Below are positions 44,391 through 56,689 of a stretch of 64,000 bases of DNA, in pieces. Position 1 is the stretch's first letter. Each line of letters begins with the position of its first letter. This DNA comes from Begonia masoniana (Eukaryota; Streptophyta; Magnoliopsida; Cucurbitales; Begoniaceae), in contig CM039505.1 of assembly GCA_022432975.1 (NCBI GenBank), positions 45,986,544 through 46,050,543 of the forward strand, given 5' to 3'. Under the pieces are notes generated by a model. It ran no database searches, was not told where the DNA came from, and saw nothing but the letters and a program-made list of their open reading frames with translations. Made by a program: the position numbers and the translations under genes.

Positions 44391-45264
44391 TGTTGATGCG
44401 AACCTCAGCAGTAGGAAATTCGGGACCAGTCAACAACGTGAAATAAATGATTCAAGAAAAAATGGAAACTTGATCCCGATTGAACCTTGTCGATAGAACC
44501 GAAGTTATCAAAAGAGGAGATTGACCCAAACCAAACTCGTTGGCAAAAACAAAAGCTATCAAAGGTGATCTATCAAGTCAATACTTGATGAAGATCTAGT
44601 TCTTCATAAAGAACTTAAGAGAAGAATTCTTACGAATCTTTCAAGAAGCAAAAAGTTAATTTTCATTAATCATCAAAAACTCCCAAAACAAAGTATAACT
44701 CATATGTTTAAATAAGAAAAATAAGTAAAATATGAAAATAGCAGATGGGCATGCAATGGGGCTTGTAGGGGAATGCAAATGGGCGCACAGATGGACTGTG
44801 TATGGTATGCTATGCTGTGCTGAGTGCAGGGCGCGCGGACGTGAGCCCACAGGGGTGCTAGTCGGCACTAAGCACGGGCATGGGTGCGATGATGAGCTCG
44901 TGAAGTGCGTTGGGCGCGTGGGTGCATATATTGGGCTGTGTTGGATGCTCAGTCTCGCGAATCTCGAACGCGGGGGGCGCGAGGTGTGTCGTGTGGCCCG
45001 CGCAGTGCATACACGAGGACTGAGCGCAATGCATGCTTGGGTGGACACTGTTGTTGGGTTGGGCTCGTACTGGCAAAATGGTTACACGCCGTGCGCGTGC
45101 TGGTGGGCTGAATACTGAGCCATCTTGTCTTCTCATGCATTGTTTTGTCATTTTTGCTTCCTCCCCTATACTTAGCATAATTATTGGTCTTTGCTCATGT
45201 TGTAATGTAGCATGGTCCTTGGGCTTGGGCTTGGGCTTGGTGGCAAGCACCTTGGTTCACATCA
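44391..45264 (-). repeat. 3' LTR of an old Gypsy element
   Basis: Bounded on the plus strand by TGTTGATGCGAACC (44391) and GGTTCACATCA (45264). In element sense it starts TGATGTGAACC and ends GGTTCGCATCAACA, the latter a common LTR end in this group. It is followed internally (45265 on) by a polypurine tract, AAGTGGGAAAGAA on the minus strand. 44750-45130 is unusually GC-rich (GCGCG, CGTGGG words) for this window; the open frames there are on all strands and unconvincing. The matching 5' LTR lies beyond the insertion at 57984 and was not seen. Confidence 0.6.
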
Positions 45265-45419
45265 TTCTTTCCCACTTGAAAAAAATTCATCCTCAAATCT
45301 TTTTTGTAGATAGACCGCGATTTATTTGTTTAACAATCCTCAGCCATTACACCTTTAAATTGCTGCAAACAAAAATCAATACTTGGACGAGGAAACGTTA
45401 GATTGTTAGGTAAAAAAAT

Positions 45420-46634
45420 AATCTTCCTAGAATAAAGGTACTAGTGTTTGTTGTTTTGCCAACAACACACTTTTTCTCACGGTTCTGCTTCTCTCTTTTT
45501 TGTTTATTAACTCTTTTCCCTTTTTGCATTCTTTATCAATCATTTCTTGATATTCACAAACCTCCCATGGTTTTAGTGGTTTTAGGATTACCACTCCCCT
45601 GTTTTGAGTAAAAGAATACTCATTTTTTAATCCATTATATTTGACATTTCTATCAAATTGTTAAGGTCTTCCCAATAAGATATGTGCGGCATTCATGGGT
45701 ACGCTACATTACATAGGATTTTATCTTTGTATTTTTTGATCGAGAGTGCTAATTTTACTTGCTGAGTCACTTTGATTTCTCCACAATTACTCAACCATTA
45801 GAGTTTATAAGACTTTGGATGCCTCTTTGTTTCTAGGCTCACTTTATCTACCATCAAAGTACTAGCAACATTAGTGCAACTTCCACTATCAATAATCAAA
45901 CTACATACCTTATTATTCACAGGACATCTAGTATGAAAAATATGTTCCCTTTGCACCCTGTCTTCGTCTTCCTTTGGTTGGATGCTTAAAGCTCTCCTTG
46001 TGACCAACAAGTCACCTTTCACGAGTTCCTCCACATCCACATCAGTGCAATCCTCATGTGGTGACATTTCATTATCACTTGAACTAACACTCTCTACATC
46101 GCCATTGTCCATAAAAAATTATAGCTCTCTTATTTGGACAATTTGAAGCAATATGACTGAACCCTTGGCACCAGAAACACTTAATTTCACGAGTTCTAAT
46201 TGTTGTAGAAGATTCGGTCTTGACTTTTTGTATAAATCATCGGTGGCCCCAATTTTGTTCTTAAGTTTCTCTCTCGGTTTCAGCTTTTCATCCTCCCAAT
46301 TTGATTTCCAAGATGAGTTTGAGGTTGACCCCACCTCAGTATTTCTCTTTGTCCTTAGTTGCCTCTCAACCTTGATCGATTTGTGTAGCAACTCCTCTAT
46401 GTAAACGTAGTGTTGTAGATCCACTACATCTGCGATGTCTAGGTTTAAGCCTCCAATGAACCAAGCCATTGTAGCTTCTACATCTTCCTCCAAGTTAGCC
46501 CTCAACATGGCTATTTCAATCTCCTTATAATATTCTTAAACATTTTTGAAATCTTGAGTCAAATTTTAGAGTTTTCGACACAAGTCTCTATAATAGTATG
46601 ATTGAACATACATTTTTTTTTTCTTCATGTAAGC
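45420..46634 (-). pseudogene. Old Gypsy gag (3' half) and protease, degraded
   Basis: In element sense, gag resumes at 46634 after the hAT insertion with several stops (near 46550 and 46520) and then opens as MLRANLEEDVEATMAWFIGG, a typical Ty3 gag segment. The zinc-knuckle region is decayed. The protease follows in 46112-45798 and onward: HTRCPVNNKVCSLIIDSGSC with the catalytic DSG, then TNVASTLMVDK and HPKSYKL, continuing with stops to a HILLGRP-like end near 45690. Coding traces fade by about 45420, and no RT, RNase H or integrase is found before the polypurine tract at 45265. The element is thus a deleted or gag-protease-only Gypsy. The 5' half of gag is at 57405-57783. Confidence 0.82.
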
Positions 46635-46646
46635 TAGAGATGTTAA

Positions 46647-46860
46647 TCGAGCGAGTCGAGCCGAGCCGAGTCGAGAAAGACCCAGCTCACCGAGCCTGCC
46701 GAGCCTAACGAGCCAAGCCTAATGAGCCTGTCTAGCCTAACGATCTGACCCTAAAAATTTCCAACCCGAGCAGCTCACAAGCCACAAGTCTAACGAGCCG
46801 AGCCGAGCCGAGCTGACCCAACGAGCGTAACGAGCCGAGTTTAACGAGCTGAATTTACAT
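46647..46860. repeat. hAT left subterminal repeats
   Basis: Many copies of GAGCC, CGAGC and AACGAGCC in a 200-bp stretch, with few interruptions. Short subterminal repeats are the transposase-binding sites in hAT elements such as Ac; the same role is inferred here. The right end (57162-57392) carries matching GGCTCG/GAGCC words. Confidence 0.75.
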
Positions 46861-47002
46861 AAATAAAGATTTCAGATTGCATAACTAAAATATATCACAA
46901 AATATAGCAACGTCATAAGGCAAGCTATAATCACCAAAACTTAAAATAAATATGTCCTCAATGCATAAAATAAACTAAAAAGTAGGTGAAAAATAGCATA
47001 AC

Positions 47003-48425
47003 TCATGACGGGTCAGGCTCATCGTTGTCCTCACCCTCTTGTGGAGGGTGATATGGCCTCAATAAGTGCTCTGGGAAGATAGGTAAACTTGGGTTAGCTA
47101 GATTCGAATGGTCATAATGAGCATTTAATGCTCTCACATATCATGCAAAGAAGTTTGTCTGCTCTACTGAATGATTTTGCATATTCATCAACCAATGTTC
47201 GATGCGAGTGTGATCTCGTGATAACTGTCTTTGCTAATCAAAAATATTTCCAGCCTTTGTCTTACATTGTGTTCAAAGCTGGTTTGTTGAGCAGCCAGAT
47301 TGACAAACATTTAACCTTGTTGGATTATAAAATTTTCTAACATCTGCCCCACATCGTTAGTTGAGTAAGAGCGAGGTGGCACGACAGATGATGAAGAGGT
47401 GCCTTGATCGAGAGGCATAATTGATTGGTTTTCATATCGCTGTTTTCGACGAGTCTCGGCGCGCTCTCTTTTTGTCTACGCTATGCTACATTGTGCACTC
47501 GTCATAATACCATCTTTGCGCCGGATATAAGGCAAGGGCATTAGTTGAGGAGGAATTTCAGCATCAGCACCATGCTCAATGAATCTCAATCCATTGTTTC
47601 TAACTTTGCCGTACGACCACTTAGCTATTCTTGAAATATTTGAGGAGACATAAACCTCTGGTTGGATCCAAGGCTTGTCAGTTGAGTTCATAGGCACATT
47701 CTCTGCAGCGCATAGGTGTGTGATGAGGATGGGGTGGATATGGCCAGCAGTGGTGGAACCCTTACTATATACGCTGATATTATTGTGAATAATTCGTCTG
47801 ACGTTTATGGAGCGACCAGCGAGAATGCAATACAGGAGTACCGTCCGCTCTTTGGTGAGCTCAGAATTCTGGGATGCCGGCATCAAGTTTCCCCTGATAA
47901 ACTTGCACCAAGCTTGAGCGTAGCAGTTGAGACAACTTAATATCAAGTGTAATGGTTGAGCTGGGTTGACGTTTGAGTAAACCACAGTGAAACTCGGCTG
48001 CCCATATCTTGCATGATCATCCCATAATCTGGCCTCTCGTCCATCATGGTGTGATAATCATCTTGATTTAAGTTGTCCAAACCAAGCTTAGCATTAATAA
48101 TCTCGGCTGAGAAGTGGATGATCTTGTTGCAAACTTGAATGGTCCTATCTGAATTGGATGCCTTGAGATTTGCGTAGAATTCCCGAACGACACTTACGCT
48201 TGCATCACCACCTAATACAGCAAGATTCTCCCATCTTCGTTGCCTAAGCATGACTAAAATATCTCCATCAGACTCATCGGGTTGAAATTGGATTTGGCAT
48301 ATAAGAGGTTTATTTTTGGTCATGAAATCTATGAAGTATTTCCTTGCCTCAGAGTTGATGAATGAGTGATCGAATTGTAGAGCTGAGCTTGAGCTTGAAG
48401 AAGCTTTGAAACATTTTGGCGGCAT
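47003..48425 (-). pseudogene. Second hAT gene: putative plant transposon protein (PF20167-like), broken
   Basis: The start at 48425 (MPPKCFKASSSSSS) opens a domain with EARKYFIDFMTKNK, VREFYANLK, IQVCNKIIHFSAEIINAKLG and, after a single-base frameshift near 48000, HLILSCLNCYAQAW, LTKERTVLLYCILAGRSINV. This order resembles the domain called putative plant transposon protein in Pfam. Downstream, coding traces (KRERAETRRKQRYENQS; PLDQGTSSSSVVPPRSYSTN) continue through further stops and frame changes to a final DNDEPDPS-stop at 47005-47003. It lies inside the hAT, parallel to the transposase, and shares VREFYANL-like features with the Sirevirus env-like ORF. The function of this family is unknown. 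Whether it is native hAT cargo or a nested insertion was not resolved. Confidence 0.75.
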
Positions 48426-48978
48426 TTTTTTAACCTGTAAGTTACACAAGACTACAAGATACTAAACACCAAAATAAACATGATATTTGTGTACAACAAG
48501 TTCCAATTCACAAAATATAAAGAAAATTATCAATTTTTAAAACTTAGAATTCTCATAGACATTTCATCGAACAAGTGGTGTGCACAGTTATAAAACTTCG
48601 TTCACAATTTTTTTTGTATCCCAAACCAACCTCTCTAATCAAAATCAAACAATGCAACCCAAATTCGACAAAGTAAGCAAAAAAAATTTCATTTCAGTAT
48701 CAAGTAAATTTCGAATAATATTCAATTAAATTAACAAATTGCGGATTATCAAATTGTGGAAGAAATATAACCTGGTCGGATGGCTGAGATTTACTAAGCT
48801 TCGACGGAGGATTCAGAGGTCAAAATTGTGGGGCGATTGACGGGAGGCGCTGCGAAGGGAGCTTTGGCGATTTTCTGCGTTGAGTTTCGCCGTTGGTAGC
48901 TTTCAGTTGAAGGGGCGATTGATCGGGGGAGGTTATTGTCTTGCTGAACTAAAGGCTAAAATCCAATTTAATACCGAC

Positions 48979-49197
48979 AACCGATCAATCGCCCAAGTGA
49001 GGTGATTGATCGGCTGTTGCTCTATTTTATTCAGCGCGACAGCCGATCAATTGCCCCACTTGGGCGATTGATCGGCTGTTGCACAGAGTGACAGCCGATC
49101 ACTCGCCCAAGTGGGGTGATTGATCAGATGTCGCTCTGTGTTAATTCTTAGCGATAGCCGATCAATTGCCCCACGTGGGTGAGTGATCGGCTATTGC
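48979..49197. repeat. Four tandem palindromes (CCGATCAATYGCCC) upstream of the second hAT gene
   Basis: Units at 48979-49020, 49039-49079, 49091-49132 and 49153-49197 recur every 55-60 bp. In each, CAGCCGATCAATTGCCCCA or a close variant faces its inverse (GGGCGATTGATCGGCTG) across a loop of about 4-8 bases. A lone half-site GGGGCGATTGATCGGGG is at 48912-48928. Variation is mostly in paired positions or transitions. They sit about 550 bp upstream of the start at 48425, so they could act as promoter elements, protein-binding sites or hairpins. Confidence 0.9.
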
Positions 49198-49351
49198 TTG
49201 GTTTTCATTTTTAATTTTTGAGCGACATTTATTTATGAAAAAAATAAATATATAAAAAATATAATCTTCATTATAAATTTCGCATTTGACATTTGCATCA
49301 CTACAAATTAAACACATCCTAACTAGTTTGACACTCATCTAATTGTCAATC

Positions 49352-51559
49352 TGTAGCATCCGGTTCTATTAAACCAATTTCTAATCCGTTATTTAATAGT
49401 AAACATGTTGTGGAGAAAATTGAGGAAAGTATTAATTAGGTTAATGAGTGTCTAAGTAAGGACATAGTGGTAAATTGAGAACTTATAATGGATAACCTAT
49501 TTAAGGAAAGAGGCTTTGTGATTAAATGCACTGTAGCCGCCACTCTTTCCCTACTCTCCTCTCTCGGTATTCAGCTCAAGCAGCAGAGCTCTCTAGGCGA
49601 TTCTTCCATCCGATTTTCTCCAAACTAGGTGAGTTCTATTTCGATTCCTTGCTGCATTGGTAACTATCGATGATTTGGGGAGTAGATAAATGTGAGTTTC
49701 GAGAATACTGTGAGCGAACTAGTTCGGGTTTTGTGGTAATCGGAGATGTATAACGAACTAAGCTCCTAAACTAGTTTCCATAGGCTTCTGGATAGTGTAG
49801 AATGAGGTTTAGTAAAATCTAATCGATAATCTGTATATGGTTTTTGGTTGAGTAAGCTCCCAAAGTAGTCTGCCACACCGAGCATTTCCAGGAGAGCCAG
49901 GTAAGTGAAGTGTGCTTGTGCCCTCGGGCCTACATCACAAAACAGTAGGTTTTCTGCATGTTGAATGTTTTCAGTTTGGTCATGCATCATGTTTTGGAAG
50001 AATACGAAAATGAATTTACATGGAATGTCTGGTGAGACATGAACATAACGTAACATTATAGCTGTTAAGGGAATTAATTAGTCCACCCCTTAATTGATGA
50101 AGTGGATTTATAACATTGGGAGAGTTGATCCCACTCCCAAGGGAACCTGGGGATCATTATAGCTATTAAGGGAATTAATCCACCCCTTAATTGATGAAGA
50201 GGATTTATGACTTTGGGAGAGTTGATCTCACTCCCAATGGAATATTGAGATTAGATTACGATGAATGTGAATGCAATTGAGCTGAGAAAGTAGAAATTGC
50301 ATGATTAAGATTTACATTTCAGCATTTCATTTCATGATTGCTTCACTTATTTAGCATTAGGCTAATAGATGAGTTTTGTGATATAGGTGAAGAAAAGACA
50401 GCACGTGTGTTCCCTGAGTTTGTTGAGAGCTAGGCAGGTTGGAGGGGTGCATTCATGCATCGAATTGGCAGCTGACGGGGTGGTTTAACTGATGTCAGTA
50501 GTTGGGAAGGTTTAGTTGACAATGTTTCAATTTAAGTACGTTGAGTTTTTATGACAATAGTAGTTTTAATGTTTTTTTTGGAATACATCTTGAGACTTTT
50601 CTGTTAATGATACTCTGTCAGTTTAATAGTGGTTTTACCATATTTCGGAGTAATACACTGATTTAAATAGTTTTGAATGGTTTTTAGTAAAATGTTCATG
50701 TTCTACTGGTAGTAGGAGTTTTCTTGTTAGAGTGAAACTGTTGCTACGCTGTTTTCGTTGAGTATTTTTGATCTATCGGTAGATGATGTCTATCGGCAGA
50801 TGTAGAGTTGTTGTTCTGTTGTCTATCGGAAGATGTCTTCAGTAAAGTCATCAGATGATGTCTTCAGTGGAAGCCATCGGAAGATATAAGTAGAAAATTT
50901 GTTGTTTTGTAACCGATGATGTCGAGTATTTTATCCATCGGATGATGAAGGTAAATGTCTTTTGTCGTTTTGTAACCGGATGATGTCGAGTATTGTATCT
51001 ACCGGAAGATGTGAGTAAGTGTATTTGTCGTTTTGTGATTGGCAGAGGCTGGATGGATGATTCATCCGGCTGACGTCATCGGAAGATGCGAGTAGCAAAA
51101 CTTGTCGTTTTGCGATCGGCTGAAGTCGGAAGAATGATTCCTCCGGCTGACGTCATCGGTGGAAACCTTCGGTTTTGTTTCTTCCCTTTTCGTTGACTTT
51201 GTTCAGCGGATGATGTGTTTGACTTTTATGAACCGGCAGATGATGTGTTTGACTTTTATGAACCAGCGGATAATGAGTTTGACTTTTATGAACTTTAAGT
51301 ATTTTACGCTTAAGCCTTCATCTCTTCCGGCCAAATTATTTCTTAATATTTTAACAGCTTTTTTTTACATTGTTTTATAGCTTTGCTTAACTCTATTCTG
51401 CTTAAAGGAATTTCCGCTGCAAATTTTAACGTTTTGATGTTTTAGAAAAAAAAATGTCAAATTTCGACTTTCGAGCGAAGGTTTAAATTGGTCCAAAATT
51501 TCTTAGTTATGTCCGGGTTATGAGTAACGAACCGAGTTTATAAAACTCGGGGCGTTACA
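49352..51559 (+). mobile_element. Tekay-like solo LTR, 2208 bp
   Basis: From TGTAGCATCCGG (49352) to CTCGGGGCGTTACA (51559), with a perfect duplication CAATC at 49347-49351 and 51560-51564. It is the inverted relative of the LTR at 57984-60252, sharing both ends, the GGGAGAGTTGATCCCACTCC tandem block (50090-50240), the TGTGGCAGACT-side promoter region and a CATCGG-type array (50770-51250). At 51200-51290 a 33-bp unit with GTTTGACTTTTATGAAC occurs three times. There is no internal region, so it arose by LTR-LTR recombination. It is inserted in the hAT just 3' of the transposase. Confidence 0.93.
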
Positions 51560-53189
51560 CAATCATGTGCAAAATTTCAAAAAAATTACAAAATGAAAAA
51601 ATTACAAAATGCTAATCTTCTTGAATGTCTAAATTTTTAAAGTCTTCGAGTATTTTATCCTCTCGTTGTTGATTTCTCGTAACTGCGTCATTCCAATGGT
51701 TCAAGCAAATGAGTGCCTCCACGAGATCGAGTAGAAGTTGTCCTCGGTGTTCATCGTACACAAGTCCACCTGCACTAAAAGCAGACTCTGATGCTACAGT
51801 AGAGACCGGAGGTGTTAGTAGATCACGAGCCATTATAGACAGAATAGGTTATGTGGTGGAAAACATTTTCTACCAATTTAAAATATCAAAATTTTCTTCT
51901 CGAGAAAATTGATATCAAGTGTCAAAATAAATTTCTAGTTTATTTCACATAGAACTAGAGTAAGCATCCGTATCTAATTGATTCTAAATATCATGAATAC
52001 TAAATTGTGAACCTACAATATTTCCACCACCACTACTTGAACTAGCATGTGAAGAAACACGACTAACATTCGAATATTTAGATTCATAAGAAGAATATAA
52101 ACTAGTAATTCTATGTGTTATTTGATCCATAGAAAATAAAGAAAGAGTTTGTAAATTATTAGAAATTTTATTAACAATGAGACATACTCCTCTTAACTTA
52201 TATGTAACGCCCCCGAACCCACCCTAGCTCGAAGCGCTACATGGCTCACTTTAACCCCAATAATTTAAATAAAATCAAATACAGCAGAATTTAAAACTAA
52301 ATTCTCCCGAAGCTCTCTTATGTCATACCTAGCTGCCTAGACTCACTAATTTCTCTTAATCCTAACCGTTAAGCACCACAGCGTCCTTCCCGAAAATTTC
52401 GGCAAAGTAACGCCTGAAAATGGCACCTCCAAAATGTTAGGTACCTGCAAAGGAATAAATCCCAACCAATCCAGAATACTCCTCATCAACTTATCCAGCA
52501 TACAAAATCACCAAATAGCAGTAAAGAATGAAACTAAAATACTAACATCCCTAAGTGAAGAAAGTCCACAGTATAGGGCGACGCATTACCCTTAACTATG
52601 ACTATATACAACAATTACCAATAGTTATACCATAACTCTCAAAACATCAACCAAAAAGAAAGTTACGCATTCCCATCATTTCTACAAACAGATATATAAA
52701 ATAAACTATCAAAATATAATGGCCCACATCCCCCGAAGACCATGGTCGAGGCGCCCCGACAACTGCCCGCACTGGCATACAGCGTACATCAACGACTGCG
52801 TCCCAATCCTAGCTTTCCTCGTAGCTCTAACCTGTACTCCTGTCGTCACCTACACCACAGAACACACACACACACACACACGTAAGCTTACGCTTAGCAA
52901 GTAGGAGATGACAAATATAAACAAGCACAATGCACACACAACCCTTACACAACCCTAACACAACAACACAACACCACTCAACACGACAACGCAACACAAC
53001 ACCACCCAACACGACAACACAACACAACCCTAACAAAACTGCCTGCATCGAAAGATGCCTTATTGCCTGCATCGAAAGGGATGCCTTACTCTTTGACCAA
53101 CAATCATGCCAAACAATGCAACACAACACCCCAATGCAACTCAACAAACCGACTCAACACAACACGATGACACGACCAAACAATAGTAG

Positions 53190-53295
53190 TTGCCCGCATC
53201 GAAGTGCCTTACTCATTGCCCGCACCGAAGTGCCTTACTCTTTGCCCGCATCGAAGTGCCTTACTCATTGCCCGCACTGAAGTGCCTTACTCTTT
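53190..53295 (+). repeat. 26-bp tandem repeat, four copies
   Basis: TTGCCCGCATCGAAGTGCCT followed by TACTCA, with units differing at one or two bases. Weaker relatives occur at 53040-53095 (GCCTGCATCGAAAG). It is internal to the solo LTR and has the same GCATCGAAG flavour as other arrays in these LTRs. Confidence 0.85.
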
Positions 53296-54367
53296 AACCA
53301 ACTATTGTTAACCCTCACAACGACAAACACACAACGACAACCATGCAGCTATGCGTATCTAGCGTGCTCTACATCATGATGCATGCTTCAAAGAAATGCA
53401 ATGCCACACCACACACGCCACCACTCAACGCCAAGCACAACGATAACACAACACTACAAGAAGAAAAGCAATAACAAATAAAACCTACCGTTCTATGGTG
53501 TAGGCCCAAAGGCGAAAGAACATTACCCACAACTTACCTGGCGTCCTAGCTCGCTAATGATACTTGGTTACCTGTCCACCTACGGCTCGACCTACGACAA
53601 ATATTCAAACTTCATTAAAATCAAGCTTATATTCACCAATTACTCTCAAACTACTATTTCTAGCATAACCCAACTAAAACTTAATTAAACGGGCCACTAA
53701 TTTGAGTTCGGTAAAAACCGACCCGAAACTTCAAACGTGCATAACTTTCGCGTCGGATATCGGAATCGAACGATTCCAGCGGCTACGTACTCCTCTAATA
53801 ACCTATTTTAACCTACCAAAAGGAATTTTAAACCAAACAACCGTAGCTAGGTCAAATCTGGCAAAACCCGAACTGCCCTAAACGGGGAATTTCATCCCTC
53901 TCGGTTTTCCATCAATTTTCACCAAATTCTTCACCAATCAATCCCCCACACCCTCAATTAGCATAAACAAATCAAAATCCCGAGGCTACACAAAAAAAAC
54001 CCGAAATGCCCAAATCGGGCTTGCTAGTTTTTCGCCCACATTGGGCTCCTCACAGCCAGGCAACTAAAGCCAGCCTAATGTTTGGCAATCCCGAGCCAAG
54101 ACCGCCCAAAAACGGCCGGTGATCGGAGCCAAATCGGGCTCGTCACTCACGGCCTCAAACCGAACCGAAACAGGGCAAGGAAACAGGGCTTACCGTTCAG
54201 TTCGTGCACAGAGACAACCAAACTCGCTCGTTGCCGTCGTCTGGCCAAAGAACGTCGACAATCGCCGGTGAACGGCGCTGAACATCCCTCGCGTCGTCTC
54301 CCCCTCTCCCCTGTTCTCCTCTCGGCCGTTGGGAATGGCTTCGAGCCATTCTGTTGTTTTTGTTTTT

Positions 54368-54368
<1 letters not shown>

Positions 54369-54420
<52 letters not shown>
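54369..54420. repeat. (AAT)n microsatellite
   Basis: Roughly 17 uninterrupted AAT triplets near the 3' side of the solo LTR. It is the source of an all-Ile open frame on the minus strand, which is not a gene. Confidence 0.95.
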
Positions 54421-54421
<1 letters not shown>

Positions 54422-56474
54422 CAATAATAATTCCTATTAAATCATTAATAAAGCATCATTACCGTTTTGCCTCTTGTGTTTTCGACCATTTCAAATTGCG
54501 TTAAATCTCGCTATTAAATTATAACCCACGGCTTAATTTCACTGGAAATACCCGAACCTAATTTAAGAAACCATTTAGTTCCACCAAATTTATTAACTTT
54601 TCTTTTAAATTAATTAAATCTAAATTCGCGGGTGTTACATTATATCTAGGATCCAATATACACGCATAACAAAAAATAGGAGGAATGTCAAGCTAATATT
54701 TTTTAAATTTTGTTTCCATTTTATTAAGTATATCTCTAAATTCATCTATATGTCGATATTACGCAAAATTATCCGTTAATTTTATAAAAATTGGGAGAAC
54801 AAGATGAGAAGTGAGATAATAAATTCCCGAACATTCATTTGTAGCATTATAAAATGGTTTTAAAAAAATTAAGAAATATATTAGCTACGTCGCAACTAGA
54901 TTTATCAAAATTAATACTTTGGGTTTTATCACTAATGAAAGTACAAATAACTTGCCAATATGACCTAGCATTTTCTAACATTAAATAAGTAGAATTTCAC
55001 CTATTATCTACATCAATTTTTTATTTTCGTAGTTTAAGTTGGGCTGCTTTACAAAAATCTCTATATTCTTGTTGCCTCAAATTAAATCCAATTATATAAG
55101 AAATTGCAGATCTAATTGATTCAATATATGTCATACCATCTTTAATGACTAAATTTAAAATATGAAGAACACATCTCATATGGAAAAGAGAATCGTGAGT
55201 AGTATCTAATTGAAAATAATTTTTAAAATGAGAAATAACAGCGTCGTTGGCACTAGCATTATCAAGTATTATACTAAATATTCTATCTCGAATGGAATAT
55301 TCTTTCAATATCGTAACAATATATCTATAAATTGTAATACCAGTGTGGGGATATTCACAATTACGAAATCTTAAAATTATTTTATTTAATTGCCAAGAGT
55401 CATTAATAAAATGAGAAGTTACAACTACATAGCCTATAGAATTACGTGCGCTCCATAAATCAGACGAGATACAAATAGATATTGAAGGAGCATTTGAAAA
55501 AAATAAAATTAGTTCATTTTTCATATTATTAAACATTTTAATAATATCAATTCTAGTTGTACTTTTAAGAACCCATTTAAAATTAGGAGTAGCATATTTT
55601 TTCATAAAATTTTCAAATTCAACACTATCTGTAAACGCTAAAGGCAACTCACACTGTGCTACAAGTTTTGCTATTCCTTCTCTCATTTTATTTTTTGAAT
55701 ACAAAAACGTGCTACTACCACTAGCAATTAATAATTTTTGTGTAGGATCTCTAACTTGCTCGTTTAAGTGACACTTTTGATAATGCCTATTTAGTGAGGT
55801 AGTTGAACTACCAGAAACATATACATAATTTTAAATACAATATTTACATTGAGCCCTAGATTCTACTTTTCCACAAATTTTAATATCTTTCATTACAAAA
55901 TGTTTCCATACTTCAGACGTTTTGTTTCTTTTTTTTTTGAGGTGATGAAGTGGATGTAGATGCTTGTGCAGATGATTGCCCTATTCAAAATGCATGATTT
56001 ATTTCCCTAATTTCTTCAATATCATCATCAATATTATAATCACGTGGATCCATAACTAAAAATAAATTTTTTAAATAAATTTCAAATAAGAAAATGATAT
56101 CACAAAACCAATGTCTAACAACAGCTTGTATGTGGTGTGAATTGATCAACTCACGTGTACGAAACCTATGAAAAATAATTAATGTAAAAAAATTTTGTTA
56201 GTAAAATTATAAATATAATTAAAAATTATGTAAAAAAAAAAACTAAACTTTACTTTGTTGAAGCAAATTGAAGAATGAATTAGAGCACCGAATGGATTGA
56301 GAGCAGAGTACAAATTGATTGAGAGCAATATAAGGAGTAAATGAATTGATTTGAGAGAGATTGAGAAAGATTGGGGTGAAAAAAATGAGGGAGGAGGAAG
56401 AATTTATAGAAAAAATGGAGTGAAGGGGGAGAGAGAGGCCGAAAGTCTTTCTTGCTCTGTCAGCTCTGATGAGA

Positions 56475-56612
56475 GCAACGGTCACAAGACCGTTGCTGAG
56501 AATCTCAGCGACTCAGCCTGAGATTGCTCAGAAGCTCTCAAAACAACGGTCTTGTTACCGTTGCATTGCTGAGAATCTCAGGCTTCTCAGCAACGGTCTG
56601 TTGACTGTTGAA
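56475..56612. repeat. CAACGGTC/GACCGTTG inverted repeats
   Basis: Three neighbouring pairs: GCAACGGTCACAAGACCGTT (56475-56494), AACGGTCTTGTTACCGTTGC (56543-56562) and GCAACGGTCTGTTGACTGTT (56589-56608), with repeated CTGAGAATCTCAG palindromes between. It lies about 0.4-0.55 kb upstream of the transposase start, where its promoter should be. Confidence 0.8.
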
Positions 56613-56689
56613 CGCTTGTTTAGGGAGAGTAATCGCCATTCGCCCATCCCTCTGTTTGTTTTTTGTTTTGAGAAAATGACAGAAACAAA

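Larger units (their letters stand above)
52203..54639 (-). mobile_element. Tekay-like solo LTR inside the transposase, 2437 bp
   Basis: TGTAACGCCCCCGAACCC (52203) to TTCGCGGGTGTTACA (54639), with a perfect duplication TTATA at 52198-52202 and 54640-54644. It shares end type and the GTGTAGGCCCAAAGGC...ACTTACCTGGCGTCC block with the LTR at 57984, so the same orientation is assigned. There is no internal part. Inside are a CACAC microsatellite (52863-52882), CAACAC-rich DNA (52930-53170), a short tandem array (53190-53295) and an (AAT)n tract (54369-54420). The frames predicted here are repeat artefacts. Confidence 0.9.
51612..56053 (-). pseudogene. hAT transposase (RICESLEEPER-like), disrupted
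   Basis: Start at 56053 (MDPRDYNIDDD). The first stretch has a stop and an A-run frameshift before a BED zinc finger (SEVWKHF...CKYC...RHYQKCH) at about 55940-55770, with one more stop between the Cys pair and the His region. 55704-55021 is open: FKWVLKSTTRIDIIKMF, ISSDLWSARNSIGYV, FSIILDNASANDAVI and HMRCVLHILNLVIKDG carry the RNase-H-like fold with catalytic Asp residues. 55020-54640 continues with stops (NSTYLMLENA, DEFRDILNK-like). A solo LTR (52203-54639) interrupts before DPRYK. The gene resumes at 52202 and ends with the hAT dimerisation domain, RDLLTPPVSTVASESAFSAGG (51833-51612). It cannot give a working protein. It is related to the fragment at 32670-33000. Confidence 0.9.

Noticed and set aside
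44732..45250. Overlapping GC-rich ORFs on both strands
   Set aside because: All frames are open because of base composition in an LTR; no motif, and none favoured.
54197..54424. Ile-rich 75-aa minus ORF
   Set aside because: Product of the (AAT)n microsatellite.
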